From the NCBI GenBank assembly GCA_023250955.1, contig JAHEZQ010000017.1, positions 17,757-81,756 on the forward strand: a DNA stretch of 64,000 nucleotides, in the 5' to 3' direction. Positions 24,106 through 33,097 of the stretch are shown piece after piece. Position 1 is the first letter of the stretch. Every line of letters begins with the position of its first letter. Source of the stretch: Melioribacter sp. (GTDB lineage: Bacteria; Bacteroidota; Ignavibacteria; Ignavibacteriales; Melioribacteraceae). The position numbers and the translations under genes are program-made. The notes beneath the pieces are model-generated. The model did not search any database. It saw nothing but the letters and a program-made list of their open reading frames with translations, and had not been told where the DNA came from.

Positions 24106-24803
24106 TAAAATTATTTTTGAAAAACATTTTGATAAATAAATGTTTACTATTCTTTGTTTTGACTTCTATAATTTTTCCGCAAGAACAAAAACATCCTATC
24201 ACTCGAAATCCAGAATATCCTACTCACTGGTGGACGCCAGTACCAAAAGAAGGTGCACCATCTTGGGAAATTCTTCCGCAAGAAGCTGCTCACGGTGAGG
24301 TGATTCTTTCAAAACGGAATGAACTTGGATTGCTCTCCAATTTTGCACCGACTCCGTTCATATTCCATGGAAAACGTTATGCAAGTCTGGAAGGATTCTG
24401 GCAGATGATGAAATACCCGGAAAGTGAGGACGATCCCCGTGCTACTTTTCATGGGTTGCATTGGAAATATACCCGCGAACAAGTTGCTCAGCTAACAAGC
24501 TTTGAAGCCAAAAGAGCAGGGGATCTTGCAGAAGAGAATATGAAAAAGATGGGAATCAACTGGGTAACATTTAAGGGAAAACGAATGGAATATAAACCTA
24601 ATGTGTCCGGGAAACATTATAGACTAATTGTTGAGGCAACATGGGAAAAAGTTCGGCAGAATCCTGAAGTACAAAAAATTTTACTTGCAACGGGTGATTT
24701 AATTTTAAAACCAGATCATCATCAAGAGCCAAACGCACCTGCTGCTTGGAAGTATTATGAAATTCTTACTAAGATCCGTACAAAACTGCAAAAGAAAAAT
24801 TGA
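24102..24803 (+). CDS. NADAR-domain protein with an N-terminal signal-like helix
   Basis: The frame opens at a TTG overlapping the previous stop by four bases. An N-terminal hydrophobic segment (residues ~10-25, KCLLFFVLTSIIFPQ) looks like a signal peptide. The rest is a NADAR (YbiA/RibX-like) domain: SNFAPTPFIFHGKRYASLEG, FWQMMKYPE, and TFKGKRMEYKPN. NADAR enzymes are cytoplasmic N-glycosidases acting on ADP-ribose or riboflavin intermediates, so an exported version is unusual. If the true start is a later codon, the signal would vanish, but no in-frame ATG precedes the domain until the FWQMM motif. Function is unknown. Confidence 0.75.
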   Translation: MIKLFLKNILINKCLLFFVLTSIIFPQEQKHPITRNPEYPTHWWTPVPKEGAPSWEILPQEAAHGEVILSKRNELGLLSNFAPTPFIFHGKRYASLEGFWQMMKYPESEDDPRATFHGLHWKYTREQVAQLTSFEAKRAGDLAEENMKKMGINWVTFKGKRMEYKPNVSGKHYRLIVEATWEKVRQNPEVQKILLATGDLILKPDHHQEPNAPAAWKYYEILTKIRTKLQKKN

Positions 24804-24815
24804 TTGGAAATTCTA

Positions 24816-26195
24816 TCATGTTAAAATTAAATTTCTTACCTCACCAACATATTTCTCAGCTAAACTCTCCGCATCTTCCTTGGTCTTGGCTTCAACAATA
24901 ATTCTAATTATAGGTTCTGTATTTGATCTTCTGAAATGTACCCAGTGATCATCGAAATCAATCCTCAGTCCGTCCTCAAGATTTATTTTCTCAGATTTAT
25001 ATTTCTCAGTTATTTTTTTGATCACATCATCGGGATCGCGCGGTGCCGTCCCTTCGGAAACCGAACCTAGTTCAATTTTCTTTTTAACAATAAAATATTG
25101 AGGTAAAGATTTTTTCAATCCGCTCATTTTTCTGCCATACTCAACTAAGTGCTGAAGCAATATTGTAGTTCCCGTAAGTGCATCTCTACCAAAAACAGTT
25201 TGCGGTAAAATAACTCCGCCGCTTCCTTCTCCGCCGATGACCGCATTAACTTCTTTCATTTTCTTTACAACATTTGCCTCACCAACGGGAGCTCTGAATA
25301 TCTGGCATTCAAACTCTTTTGCAACATCTTCAACTGCGCGAGTTGTAGAAAGATTTACAACAACATTTCCTTTTTTCTTTGAGAGATAAAATTTAATTGC
25401 TTGTGTGATCGTATTTTCCTCACCGAATGGTTCGCCTTTTTCTGTTATTAATACTAACCGGTCAACATCCGGATCAACAACAATTCCTAAATCTGCTTTA
25501 TGTTTTTTTACAGCTTCCATTGTTGCAGTTAAATTTTCCGGAATTGGCTCAGGCAATCTCGGAAAGATTCCGGTTTTATCGCAATTCATTTCGATAACTT
25601 TACAACCAAGCTTACTTAACAATTTAGGCATTGAATAAGCTCCGGCGCCATTTACGCAATCAAGTAAAACTCTAAATTTTCTTTTCCGGATCATTGCAAC
25701 ATTTATATAATCCATCTTTAGAACGGCTTCGATATGATTATCTAAACCTTTTCTGTAACGGGTTACCTTTCCTAATTTATCCCAAGCAGAAAATTTTTTA
25801 TCCGCTTCATAAAGATGTTTCATCATACCGGCATTTTCTTCAGCGCTCATAAATTCACCGTTGCTATTGAGCAGCTTCAAAGCATTCCATTCATTTGGAT
25901 TATGGCTCGCAGAGAGTTGAATTCCTCCAACGGCCTTCAGCTTTTTTACATTAAAGAGAACTGTCGGTGTAGGAACTATTCCGAGATCAATTACATCATT
26001 ACCTTTTGCAAGAAGAGTTCCTATAACAACGTTGCGTACCATCTCACCGGAAATCCTTCCATCGCTTCCAACTATGATCTTTCCTTTACCGCAGAAATCA
26101 GCATAAGCAGAAGTATAGTTTACCAAGACTTCGGGATCGAGTCCATCACCGATTATTCCTCTTATTCCAGAAATGCTAACCATTAATGTTGGCAT
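24816..26195 (-). CDS. Phosphoglucosamine/phosphomannose mutase (GlmM/ManB family)
   Basis: The 459-residue protein has the four-domain alpha-D-phosphohexomutase plan. The active-site serine loop LSASHNPNEWN includes Ser97, the metal loop reads DPDVDR around 241-246, the sugar-binding loop reads GEGSGG, and the phosphate-binding loop near the end reads RRSNTEPIIRI. It opens SISGIRGIIGDG, a pattern common to the archaeal/Bacteroidetes-like branch. Members interconvert hexose 1- and 6-phosphates for cell-wall or glycan precursors. The substrate (glucosamine, glucose or mannose) cannot be fixed from sequence. It converges on the NADAR gene with 12 bases between the stops. Confidence 0.88.
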   Translation of the reverse strand: MPTLMVSISGIRGIIGDGLDPEVLVNYTSAYADFCGKGKIIVGSDGRISGEMVRNVVIGTLLAKGNDVIDLGIVPTPTVLFNVKKLKAVGGIQLSASHNPNEWNALKLLNSNGEFMSAEENAGMMKHLYEADKKFSAWDKLGKVTRYRKGLDNHIEAVLKMDYINVAMIRKRKFRVLLDCVNGAGAYSMPKLLSKLGCKVIEMNCDKTGIFPRLPEPIPENLTATMEAVKKHKADLGIVVDPDVDRLVLITEKGEPFGEENTITQAIKFYLSKKKGNVVVNLSTTRAVEDVAKEFECQIFRAPVGEANVVKKMKEVNAVIGGEGSGGVILPQTVFGRDALTGTTILLQHLVEYGRKMSGLKKSLPQYFIVKKKIELGSVSEGTAPRDPDDVIKKITEKYKSEKINLEDGLRIDFDDHWVHFRRSNTEPIIRIIVEAKTKEDAESLAEKYVGEVRNLILT

Positions 26196-26317
26196 AAAAC
26201 ACCTTTGAATTGAAAAAGAAGAAATAAGGAATCAGAAAACAGTAATTAAGAATAAACTCCTAAATCCTTATTGTTATATAGAAATTTAATAACTTTTACA
26301 CCAAAATAATTTATTAA

Positions 26318-27037
26318 ATGAAGTCTAAAAGAAAATTTATTATAAAGTGCAATTCACTGCTGATTAAACATTTCGGAATTCCGAAGAGAAATAAAAAACT
26401 GCCGGATCCTCTTGATATGTTAATTGCTACAATCCTTTCACAAAACACAAACGATAATAATTCTTTTAAGGCATACCAAAATCTGAAGAGTCATTATAAA
26501 TCATGGGATGAACTGGTTAATGTAAAACGAGTTACGATTGAAAGTGTAATACGTGTTGCTGGATTAGCAAGACAAAAATCGGAAGCTATCAAGAAGCTTC
26601 TTGATTCGTTAAAGAAAAGCAGAAACATTTCCATTGACTTTATCAGACTATTAGATGACCATTCAGCAATAGAACGATTGACCAATTATAAAGGAATCGG
26701 TGTGAAAACCGCTAGCTGTGTTTTATTATTTTCTCTTGATAGAAATGTATGTCCGGTTGATACTCACGTTCAAAGAACAACAAACAGAATTGGTATCGTT
26801 TCGGAAAAATCACCAGATAAAACTTTTTTTGCACTTAACAATAATTTCCCAGATAAAATTGCTCATTCTTTTCATACAAATTTAATTCGATTAGGACGGA
26901 AGATTTGCACACCAACAAAACCGAGCTGTGGAATTTGTCCACTGCTTAAAATCTGCCACTATCCTGACAAAAATTTTGATCTAAAAAAAGAAGGATCCAA
27001 ACGGGATTTTATGCTCTTAGATAACGTTAGTAATTGA
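26318..27037 (+). CDS. Endonuclease III-like DNA glycosylase
   Basis: The 239-residue protein carries a helix-hairpin-helix GPD domain. YKGIGVKTASCVLLF is the hairpin with the catalytic lysine, and CPVDTHVQR holds the catalytic aspartate. A C6-2-5C iron-sulfur motif (CTPTKPSCGICPLLKIC) follows. The early ILSQNTNDNNSFKAYQNL matches Nth family box ILSQNTTD, nearer to the archaeal/Thermotoga type than to E. coli Nth. It removes oxidised pyrimidines or mismatched bases from DNA. It stands alone between two divergently read neighbours; the ATG has no obvious binding site. Confidence 0.85.
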   Translation: MKSKRKFIIKCNSLLIKHFGIPKRNKKLPDPLDMLIATILSQNTNDNNSFKAYQNLKSHYKSWDELVNVKRVTIESVIRVAGLARQKSEAIKKLLDSLKKSRNISIDFIRLLDDHSAIERLTNYKGIGVKTASCVLLFSLDRNVCPVDTHVQRTTNRIGIVSEKSPDKTFFALNNNFPDKIAHSFHTNLIRLGRKICTPTKPSCGICPLLKICHYPDKNFDLKKEGSKRDFMLLDNVSN

Positions 27038-27132
27038 ACGAACGTTACAGCAATCTTGTTTTTAAGTAAAAAGGGACTCAAGTTTGTTTTCAGAGCTCAT
27101 ATCTTTATATTTCGGCACAATTTCCAATCTGA

Positions 27133-28548
27133 ATGAGAGTTTCATTGAGTAAACAGTACGATATTGCAATTCTTGGCGGAGGTCCGGGCGGATATGTAGC
27201 AGCAATTAGGGCAGCTCAGCTTGGCTTCAAAACTGTTGTAATTGATAAAGATAATCTTGGTGGTATTTGTCTGAATTGGGGATGTATTCCTACCAAATCT
27301 TTGCTGAAGAATGCTGAGATATTTGACCTGATGAAAAATCATTCAAATGAATTTGGAATTTCTGTTCAAGGATTGAGTTTTGATTTTAATAAGATTATAA
27401 AAAGAAGCCGCGATATTTCAGACCGTATTACAAAAAATGTTGAACTGCTAATCAAGAAAAATAAAATCGATCGAATACGCGGATACGGAAAGTTAGTTTC
27501 AAAAAATCAGATTGATATTTTTGATGGTAACAGCAAAAAGATTGATTCTGTTTCATCTGAAAAAATTATTATTGCAACCGGTGCAAGACCGAAAGCTGTC
27601 CCGGCTATTCCTGTTGATAGAAAAAATATTATTACATCTACTGAAGCGATGAATTTACCGACACAGCCAAGAGAGTTAATTGTAATTGGTGCTGGTGCTA
27701 TCGGAATTGAATTTGCATATTTCTATAATGTACTTGGTACAAAAGTTACAGTTATAGAAATGATGGATCAAATACTACCGGTTGAAGACCAAGAAGTTTC
27801 TGAAACTTTACACAGGAATTTTAAGAAACGGGGAATCGAAATTTATACCTCGGCTAAAGTTGAAAAAGCAGAAGTAAAAGGGAATGAAGTAATTGTAACA
27901 ATAGAGAAAGGCGGAAAGAAAATTGAATTGAAATCAGAAAAGGTTTTATGTGCAATCGGTGTTACAGGAAATGTTGAGGGATTTGGTCTTGAAGAATTAG
28001 GCGTTGATCTTTATAAAAATCATATTAAAGTAAATAAGAATACTTACGAAACAAATGTTCCCAGTATTTTTGCAATTGGTGATGCTATCGGGCCACCTTG
28101 GTTGGCACATGTTGCGTCGGCAGAAGGAATTCATTGTGTAGAGATGATCAAAGGGAAGAATCCAAATCCGATTGACTATAATAATGTTCCCGGCTGCACT
28201 TATTGCAATCCTCAAGTTGCAAGTGTTGGAATGACAGAAGCTAAAGCACGTGAAAATGGGCATGAATTGAAAATCGGGAAATTTCCATTCATGGCAAGCG
28301 GAAAAGCATTTGCAGTTGGCGAGCGGGAAGGATTTGTTAAATTAATCTTTGATGCAAAGTACGGCGAGCTTCTCGGCGCTCATATAATTGGACCGGAAGC
28401 AACAGAGTTGATTGCAGAATTAACTCTTGCAAAATCAATGGAAGCAACATTTGAAACAATAGTTAAAACAGTTCATGCTCATCCGACATTATCAGAATCA
28501 ATAATGGAAGCGGCGGCTAACGCTTATGGCGAATCAATCCATATATAA
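27133..28548 (+). CDS. lpdA: Dihydrolipoyl dehydrogenase (E3)
   Basis: The 471-residue flavoprotein has the FAD motif GGGPGGYVAA (15-24), the redox disulfide C46-x4-C51 in GGICLNWGCIPTK, the NAD motif GAGAIGIEFAY and the C-terminal catalytic HAHPTLSE. It reoxidises the dihydrolipoyl arms of the 2-oxoacid dehydrogenase complex and of the glycine cleavage H protein with NAD. The next gene, lipB, starts inside its last 23 bases, which ties it to the lipoate genes that follow. Confidence 0.94.
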   Translation: MRVSLSKQYDIAILGGGPGGYVAAIRAAQLGFKTVVIDKDNLGGICLNWGCIPTKSLLKNAEIFDLMKNHSNEFGISVQGLSFDFNKIIKRSRDISDRITKNVELLIKKNKIDRIRGYGKLVSKNQIDIFDGNSKKIDSVSSEKIIIATGARPKAVPAIPVDRKNIITSTEAMNLPTQPRELIVIGAGAIGIEFAYFYNVLGTKVTVIEMMDQILPVEDQEVSETLHRNFKKRGIEIYTSAKVEKAEVKGNEVIVTIEKGGKKIELKSEKVLCAIGVTGNVEGFGLEELGVDLYKNHIKVNKNTYETNVPSIFAIGDAIGPPWLAHVASAEGIHCVEMIKGKNPNPIDYNNVPGCTYCNPQVASVGMTEAKARENGHELKIGKFPFMASGKAFAVGEREGFVKLIFDAKYGELLGAHIIGPEATELIAELTLAKSMEATFETIVKTVHAHPTLSESIMEAAANAYGESIHI

Positions 28549-29236
28549 AATTTTTAATTATTCCGATCTTGGTAAGATTGATTATCAATCAGCATGGGAT
28601 TTGCAGAAAGAAATTTTTGATCTCAGACTTCATAACAAAATTGATGATACTTTTTTCTTGCTGGAACATCCTCATACTTATACTTTAGGTAAAGTTGCTG
28701 AGAAAGAAAATTTAATTAGCACTAATGAACAATTGAAGGAACTTGGAATCACCGTTTATGAAATTGACCGCGGCGGTGATATTACTTATCATGGACCAGG
28801 GCAGATTGTTGGTTATCCAATCATAAATTTAAGTGATTGGAAAGAAGATACACATGAATATTTACGAGCACTTGAAGAAGTTATTATTAGAACTTGTGCA
28901 GAGTATGGATTGAGTACAAATCGAAATCCAAAATATACGGGAGTATGGTTGGGAGAAAGAAAAATTGCAGCTATTGGAATTAAAGTTAGCAGATGGATTA
29001 CAATGCACGGGTTTGCTTTCAATGTGAACACTGATTTAAATTATTTCGGCGGAATAATTCCATGCGGAATTAAAGATAAAGATGTTACTTCGCTCCAGCG
29101 CGAACTCCGTAAAGAAATTGAAATTGATGAAGTGAAAGAAAAACTTGTTAAGAACTTTCAAAATATTTTTGGTTATACTAAATTCATCATTAAAGAAAAA
29201 AGTAGTTACATAAAAGAGTTTGAAAAGATATCCTAG
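28526..29236 (+). CDS. lipB: Octanoyltransferase LipB
   Basis: The 236-residue protein overlaps lpdA by 23 bases. It has RGGDITYHGPGQ (82-93), the adenylate-site-like motif of LipB, the catalytic Lys in AAIGIKVSRW and the catalytic Cys180 in IIPCGIKDKDVTSL. LipB transfers octanoate from acyl carrier protein to the lipoyl domains of E2. With lipA further on it completes the endogenous lipoylation route, right beside the E1/E2 genes whose product it modifies. Confidence 0.94.
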   Translation: MANQSIYKIFNYSDLGKIDYQSAWDLQKEIFDLRLHNKIDDTFFLLEHPHTYTLGKVAEKENLISTNEQLKELGITVYEIDRGGDITYHGPGQIVGYPIINLSDWKEDTHEYLRALEEVIIRTCAEYGLSTNRNPKYTGVWLGERKIAAIGIKVSRWITMHGFAFNVNTDLNYFGGIIPCGIKDKDVTSLQRELRKEIEIDEVKEKLVKNFQNIFGYTKFIIKEKSSYIKEFEKIS

Positions 29237-29242
29237 TGACGA

Positions 29243-29277
29243 AGTGTTTTGGTGGTTATAATTTTACCACAAAACTC
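29243..29277. repeat. Imperfect inverted repeat between lipB and the E1 gene
   Basis: TTTTGGTGGT and ACCACAAAA face each other around an AT-rich loop, followed by CTCTAAGACACAAAG. This is a common form of dispersed repeat in related genomes. It may act as a hairpin in the lpdA-lipB-E1 transcript; no T-run follows. Confidence 0.45.
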
Positions 29278-29303
29278 TAAGACACAAAGAAAGGAATAGA
29301 TAA

Positions 29304-31388
29304 ATGGCAAAAGAAAAAATAGAAACTGCTATAGATAAAAGTAATGGTACGACTCCCACTGGTAAATTAGATTCATTTGGTGGAATGACGAAAGATGAAT
29401 TAATGAATGTACTTCGTATTATGAATCTTTCCCGTACGATGGATATTAAAGTGATGAATCTACTTAAACAAGGTAAAGCATTTTTCCATATTGCCGGTGC
29501 AGGACATGAAGCTACACAGGTTGCTTTCGGGCTTGCAATGAAAAAAGGTACTGACTGGGCTTTCCCTTATTACAGAGATATGGGTTTTATGTTAACTCTT
29601 GGCATGAAACCGGAAGATGCATTCTTAGCATTTACAGGAAAAGGTGATGACCCGCTTACAGGTTCGCGACAAATGCCTTGTCATTGGTCCTCAAAAGAGT
29701 TTAATGTGCCCACGCAATCAAGTCCTACGGGAACACAATTTCTTCAAGCAGTTGGTGCAGCAATGGCAATGCGGAAAAAAGGAATCAATGGGGTTGTTTA
29801 TGTAAGCAGCGGTGAAGGAACAACATCTCAAGGAGAATTTCACGAAGCCGTTAACTGGGCATCCCGCGAAAAACTTCCGGTTGTTTTTGTAATTCAAAAT
29901 AATAAGTGGGCTATTTCTGTCCCTGTTCAAAATCAAACAGCCGGCAAGAATGCATCCATTCTTGAAATGACGAAAGGTTATGAAAATCTTCTTCGTATTG
30001 AAGTAGATGGAACGGATTTCCTCCAAGTGAATGCTGCCGCACAATCAGCGTTTAAGAATGCAAGACAAGGAAGAGGTCCTGCATTAGTTGAAGCACACGT
30101 TGTAAGATTGTTTTCGCATTCTTCATCAGATGATCAGAAAAAATATAGACCGAATGATTCATTACAAGAAGATTTGAAAAAAGATCCAATTGAAGTATTA
30201 GTAAATGTTTTAAAGAAAAAAGAAATATTAAATGATCTAGCTTACACAGAATTTAAAAAAGAAATTTCTAATCATGTGAACGAAGCAGCTGATTGGGCTT
30301 TGAAACAAGAAGAACCAAAACCAGAAACAGCAATTAGATATGTTCTTGATGAGTCCGGCAAGAAAGATCGGCTCGATTACGAAAAAGGGAAGATCGAAGG
30401 AAAATCTGTTGTACTGGTTGACGCGATTAATCATGCATTAAAAGAAGAAATGGATCGTAATAATAAGATTTATGTTTTTGGTGAGGATGTCTCAGACGGC
30501 AAGGGCGGTGTTTTCACTTCTACAAAAGGTCTCTCAACAAAATTTGGCAACGATAGAGTATTTAATTCGCCCCTTGCCGAGGCAAGTATTGTAGGAGTTG
30601 CGATAGGTATGGCATTGAGTGGATTGAAACCATGCGTTGAAATTCAATTTGGAGATTATATTTGGCCGGCGTTCATGCAGTTCCGCGATGAAATGGTAAT
30701 GTATCGTTACCGTTCTAATAATTTGTTTGAAGCTCCGGTAGTTACGCGAGTTGCTGTTGGCGGTTATATTCACGGCGGGTTGTATCACAGCCAGAACATC
30801 GAGGGATTTTTTGCTCACATGCCGGGATTATTAATTGCATATCCTTCCAATGCTTCAGACGCAAAAGGTTTGTTGAAAACCGCGCTGCGGTTAAACGATC
30901 CTGTCCTTTTCTTAGAGCACAAAGGTTTGTACCGTCAAAGTTATGCTTCTTCAGTTGAACCTGATGCTGATTATTTATTACCATTTGGGAAAGCGAAAGT
31001 AGTTAGAGAAGGTAATGATCTTTCAATTATTACTTACGGTGCAATGGTTCATGAATCCAACTTTGCTGTTAAGAAATTAGAAGATGACGGATACTCTGTA
31101 GAAATTATTGATATAAGAACAATAGCACCGCTTGATGTTGATACAATTTATAAGTCGGTAAGGAAAACGGGAAAAGCAATTGTTATTCATGAAGATACTT
31201 TAACAGCTGGGTTCGGTGCTGAGATTGCAGCGCTAATAACTGAAAATTGTTTTGAATCTTTAGATGGACCTGTAAGAAGAATAGGTGCTCTAGATGCGCC
31301 AATTCCTTTTGCGCCAAATTTAGAACATGAAATTCTTCCAACAAGAGAAAAAATTTATAAATCGTTAAAAGATTTATTAGAATACTAA
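29304..31388 (+). CDS. Fused 2-oxoacid dehydrogenase E1 (alpha-beta)
   Basis: The 694-residue protein fuses the two subunits of an alpha2beta2-type E1. Residues ~30-340 form the alpha part with HIAGAGHEA and the thiamine pyrophosphate motif GEG (170-172) ... NN (199-200). Residues ~365-694 form the beta part, opening SVVLVDAINHALKEEM and including FGEDVSDGKGGVF and the central GLKPCVEIQFGDYIWPA. Such fusions are common in Bacteroidetes and are often named branched-chain or pyruvate dehydrogenase E1. The substrate (pyruvate or branched-chain 2-oxoacids) is not settled. AAAGGAA precedes the ATG; the E2 gene lies 112 bases downstream. Confidence 0.88.
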   Translation: MAKEKIETAIDKSNGTTPTGKLDSFGGMTKDELMNVLRIMNLSRTMDIKVMNLLKQGKAFFHIAGAGHEATQVAFGLAMKKGTDWAFPYYRDMGFMLTLGMKPEDAFLAFTGKGDDPLTGSRQMPCHWSSKEFNVPTQSSPTGTQFLQAVGAAMAMRKKGINGVVYVSSGEGTTSQGEFHEAVNWASREKLPVVFVIQNNKWAISVPVQNQTAGKNASILEMTKGYENLLRIEVDGTDFLQVNAAAQSAFKNARQGRGPALVEAHVVRLFSHSSSDDQKKYRPNDSLQEDLKKDPIEVLVNVLKKKEILNDLAYTEFKKEISNHVNEAADWALKQEEPKPETAIRYVLDESGKKDRLDYEKGKIEGKSVVLVDAINHALKEEMDRNNKIYVFGEDVSDGKGGVFTSTKGLSTKFGNDRVFNSPLAEASIVGVAIGMALSGLKPCVEIQFGDYIWPAFMQFRDEMVMYRYRSNNLFEAPVVTRVAVGGYIHGGLYHSQNIEGFFAHMPGLLIAYPSNASDAKGLLKTALRLNDPVLFLEHKGLYRQSYASSVEPDADYLLPFGKAKVVREGNDLSIITYGAMVHESNFAVKKLEDDGYSVEIIDIRTIAPLDVDTIYKSVRKTGKAIVIHEDTLTAGFGAEIAALITENCFESLDGPVRRIGALDAPIPFAPNLEHEILPTREKIYKSLKDLLEY

Positions 31389-31394
31389 ATAATT

Positions 31395-31472
31395 GTCATT
31401 CCGGTTCCGATGAAAATCGGAAGAGAAATCTTTATAAGATTTCTCAGTCACTTCACTCCTTCGAAATGACAT
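31395..31472. repeat. Dispersed repeat, GTCATTyCG family
   Basis: GTCATTCCG opens the element, CGAAATGAC closes it, and the inner halves AGAAATCTTTATAAGATTTCT form a palindrome. A close relative lies at 51308-51398 and two partial ones at 47031-47075 and 57603-57640. It stands between the E1 and E2 genes and would fold in their joint transcript. Confidence 0.65.
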
Positions 31473-31500
31473 GATGTAAAAGAATGAATCGGAGAAGAAA

Positions 31501-33063
31501 ATGAAAGTTGATATTGTAATGCCCAAAATGGGTGAGAGTATTAATGAAGGAACGTTGATTAAATGGCATAAGAAAAATGGTGATCAAGTTAAGAGAGACG
31601 AAATTATCTATGAGATAAGTACTGATAAAGTTGATACGGAAATTCCTTCGCCAGAAAACGGAGTATTAGTTGATATTAAAGTTTTTGAACAAGAAACTGT
31701 AGAAGTAGGAACAATTGTAGCTGTGATCGAAACGAATGGTGAAGTCTCCTCAGTTCCGGTAGAAAGTAAGAAAAAAGAAATTCCTTCTACAACACAAGTA
31801 GGTGGTGAACTGATTGAAGTACCAATGCCAAAGATGGGTGAATCTGTTATGGAAGGGACAATACTGAAGTGGCATAAAAAGGTAGGCGATAAAGTTAAAC
31901 GTGATGAGATTATTTTTGAAATAAGTACTGACAAAGTTGATACTGAAGTTCCTTCTCCTATAGACGGAACACTCGCAGAAATTTTATTTGGTGAAAACTC
32001 AACAGTAGAAGTTGGAGTTACAATTGCAAAAATATCTTCGAGCGGTGGAATAGTTAAACCAAAATTCGATCAAAAAAAAGAGCATGAGCAAGAAATAAAA
32101 ACTGTAACTACTTTCAGTCCAAAGCAAACGATTGTTACTTCAAACAGATTTTATTCTCCACTTGTTTTAAGTATTGCCCGCACTGAAGGAATTTCTATGA
32201 GTGAATTGGAAACTATACCGGGCAGCGGAATTGGTGGGAGATTATCTAAAAAAGATCTTCTCAATTATATTCAAAGCGGAAAGATCAAAAGTGATTCATC
32301 CACTAATGTAGAATTAGTTTCTCTTTCGTCAACTCCTTCACAAAAAAGTACTTCTGGGCAAAGAGAAGAAATTATACCGATGGATAATATTCGCCAGAGA
32401 ATTATGCATCACATGCTGAATAGCAAAAATACTTCAGTACATGTTTCCGCTATGATTGAAGTGGATATGTCACGCATTTACAATTTTATTGAAAAAAACC
32501 GTGATACATTTGCTAATGAAGGCATTAAACTAACTTATATGCCGTTCATTTCTTTTGCTGTGATAAAAGGATTGAAAGAATTTCCATTGATGAATGCTTC
32601 GATTGATGGTAACAATATCGTAATGAAGAAATATATTAACCTGGGTATTGCTGTTGCAGTTGAACCAAACGGATTGATTGTACCTAATATTAAAAATGCT
32701 GATGAGAGAAACATACGCGGACTTGCAAAATCCATTGCAGATATTGGAAACCGGGCGCGGACGAAAAAACTTGTTCCAGATGATATCGTTGAAGGAACAT
32801 TTTCAATAACAAATTATGGAGTATTTGGTTCTTTGTTCGGCACACCAATCATCAATCAACCGGAAGTTGGGATACTTGGTGTTGGTGCAGTTACTAAGAA
32901 ACCGGTTGTAGTTGAGAATGATGGAATAGAAAGCATTGCAATCAAACCGATGATGTATCTTTCGCTAAGTCACGATCACCGTCTTGTGGATGGGATGCTC
33001 GGTGGGAAATTTCTAAAATCAGTAAAAGATACTTTAGAAAATTTTGATATAAGTATTGTCTAA
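31501..33063 (+). CDS. Dihydrolipoamide acyltransferase (E2) with two lipoyl domains
   Basis: The 520-residue protein has two N-terminal lipoyl domains, each with the modified lysine in STDKVDTE (Lys43 and Lys145), an E3/E1-binding helix region near residues 215-260 (SPLVLSIARTEGISMSEL), and a catalytic domain ending LSHDHRLVDGMLGGKFL with the HxxxDG active site. It transfers the acyl group from E1 to CoA and forms the core of the complex. The two lipoyl domains are close copies of each other. lipA begins 34 bases after the stop. Confidence 0.92.
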   Translation: MKVDIVMPKMGESINEGTLIKWHKKNGDQVKRDEIIYEISTDKVDTEIPSPENGVLVDIKVFEQETVEVGTIVAVIETNGEVSSVPVESKKKEIPSTTQVGGELIEVPMPKMGESVMEGTILKWHKKVGDKVKRDEIIFEISTDKVDTEVPSPIDGTLAEILFGENSTVEVGVTIAKISSSGGIVKPKFDQKKEHEQEIKTVTTFSPKQTIVTSNRFYSPLVLSIARTEGISMSELETIPGSGIGGRLSKKDLLNYIQSGKIKSDSSTNVELVSLSSTPSQKSTSGQREEIIPMDNIRQRIMHHMLNSKNTSVHVSAMIEVDMSRIYNFIEKNRDTFANEGIKLTYMPFISFAVIKGLKEFPLMNASIDGNNIVMKKYINLGIAVAVEPNGLIVPNIKNADERNIRGLAKSIADIGNRARTKKLVPDDIVEGTFSITNYGVFGSLFGTPIINQPEVGILGVGAVTKKPVVVENDGIESIAIKPMMYLSLSHDHRLVDGMLGGKFLKSVKDTLENFDISIV

Positions 33064-33097
33064 GATTAAGATCAAGAGCAAGAAGGGGAAAGGATAA

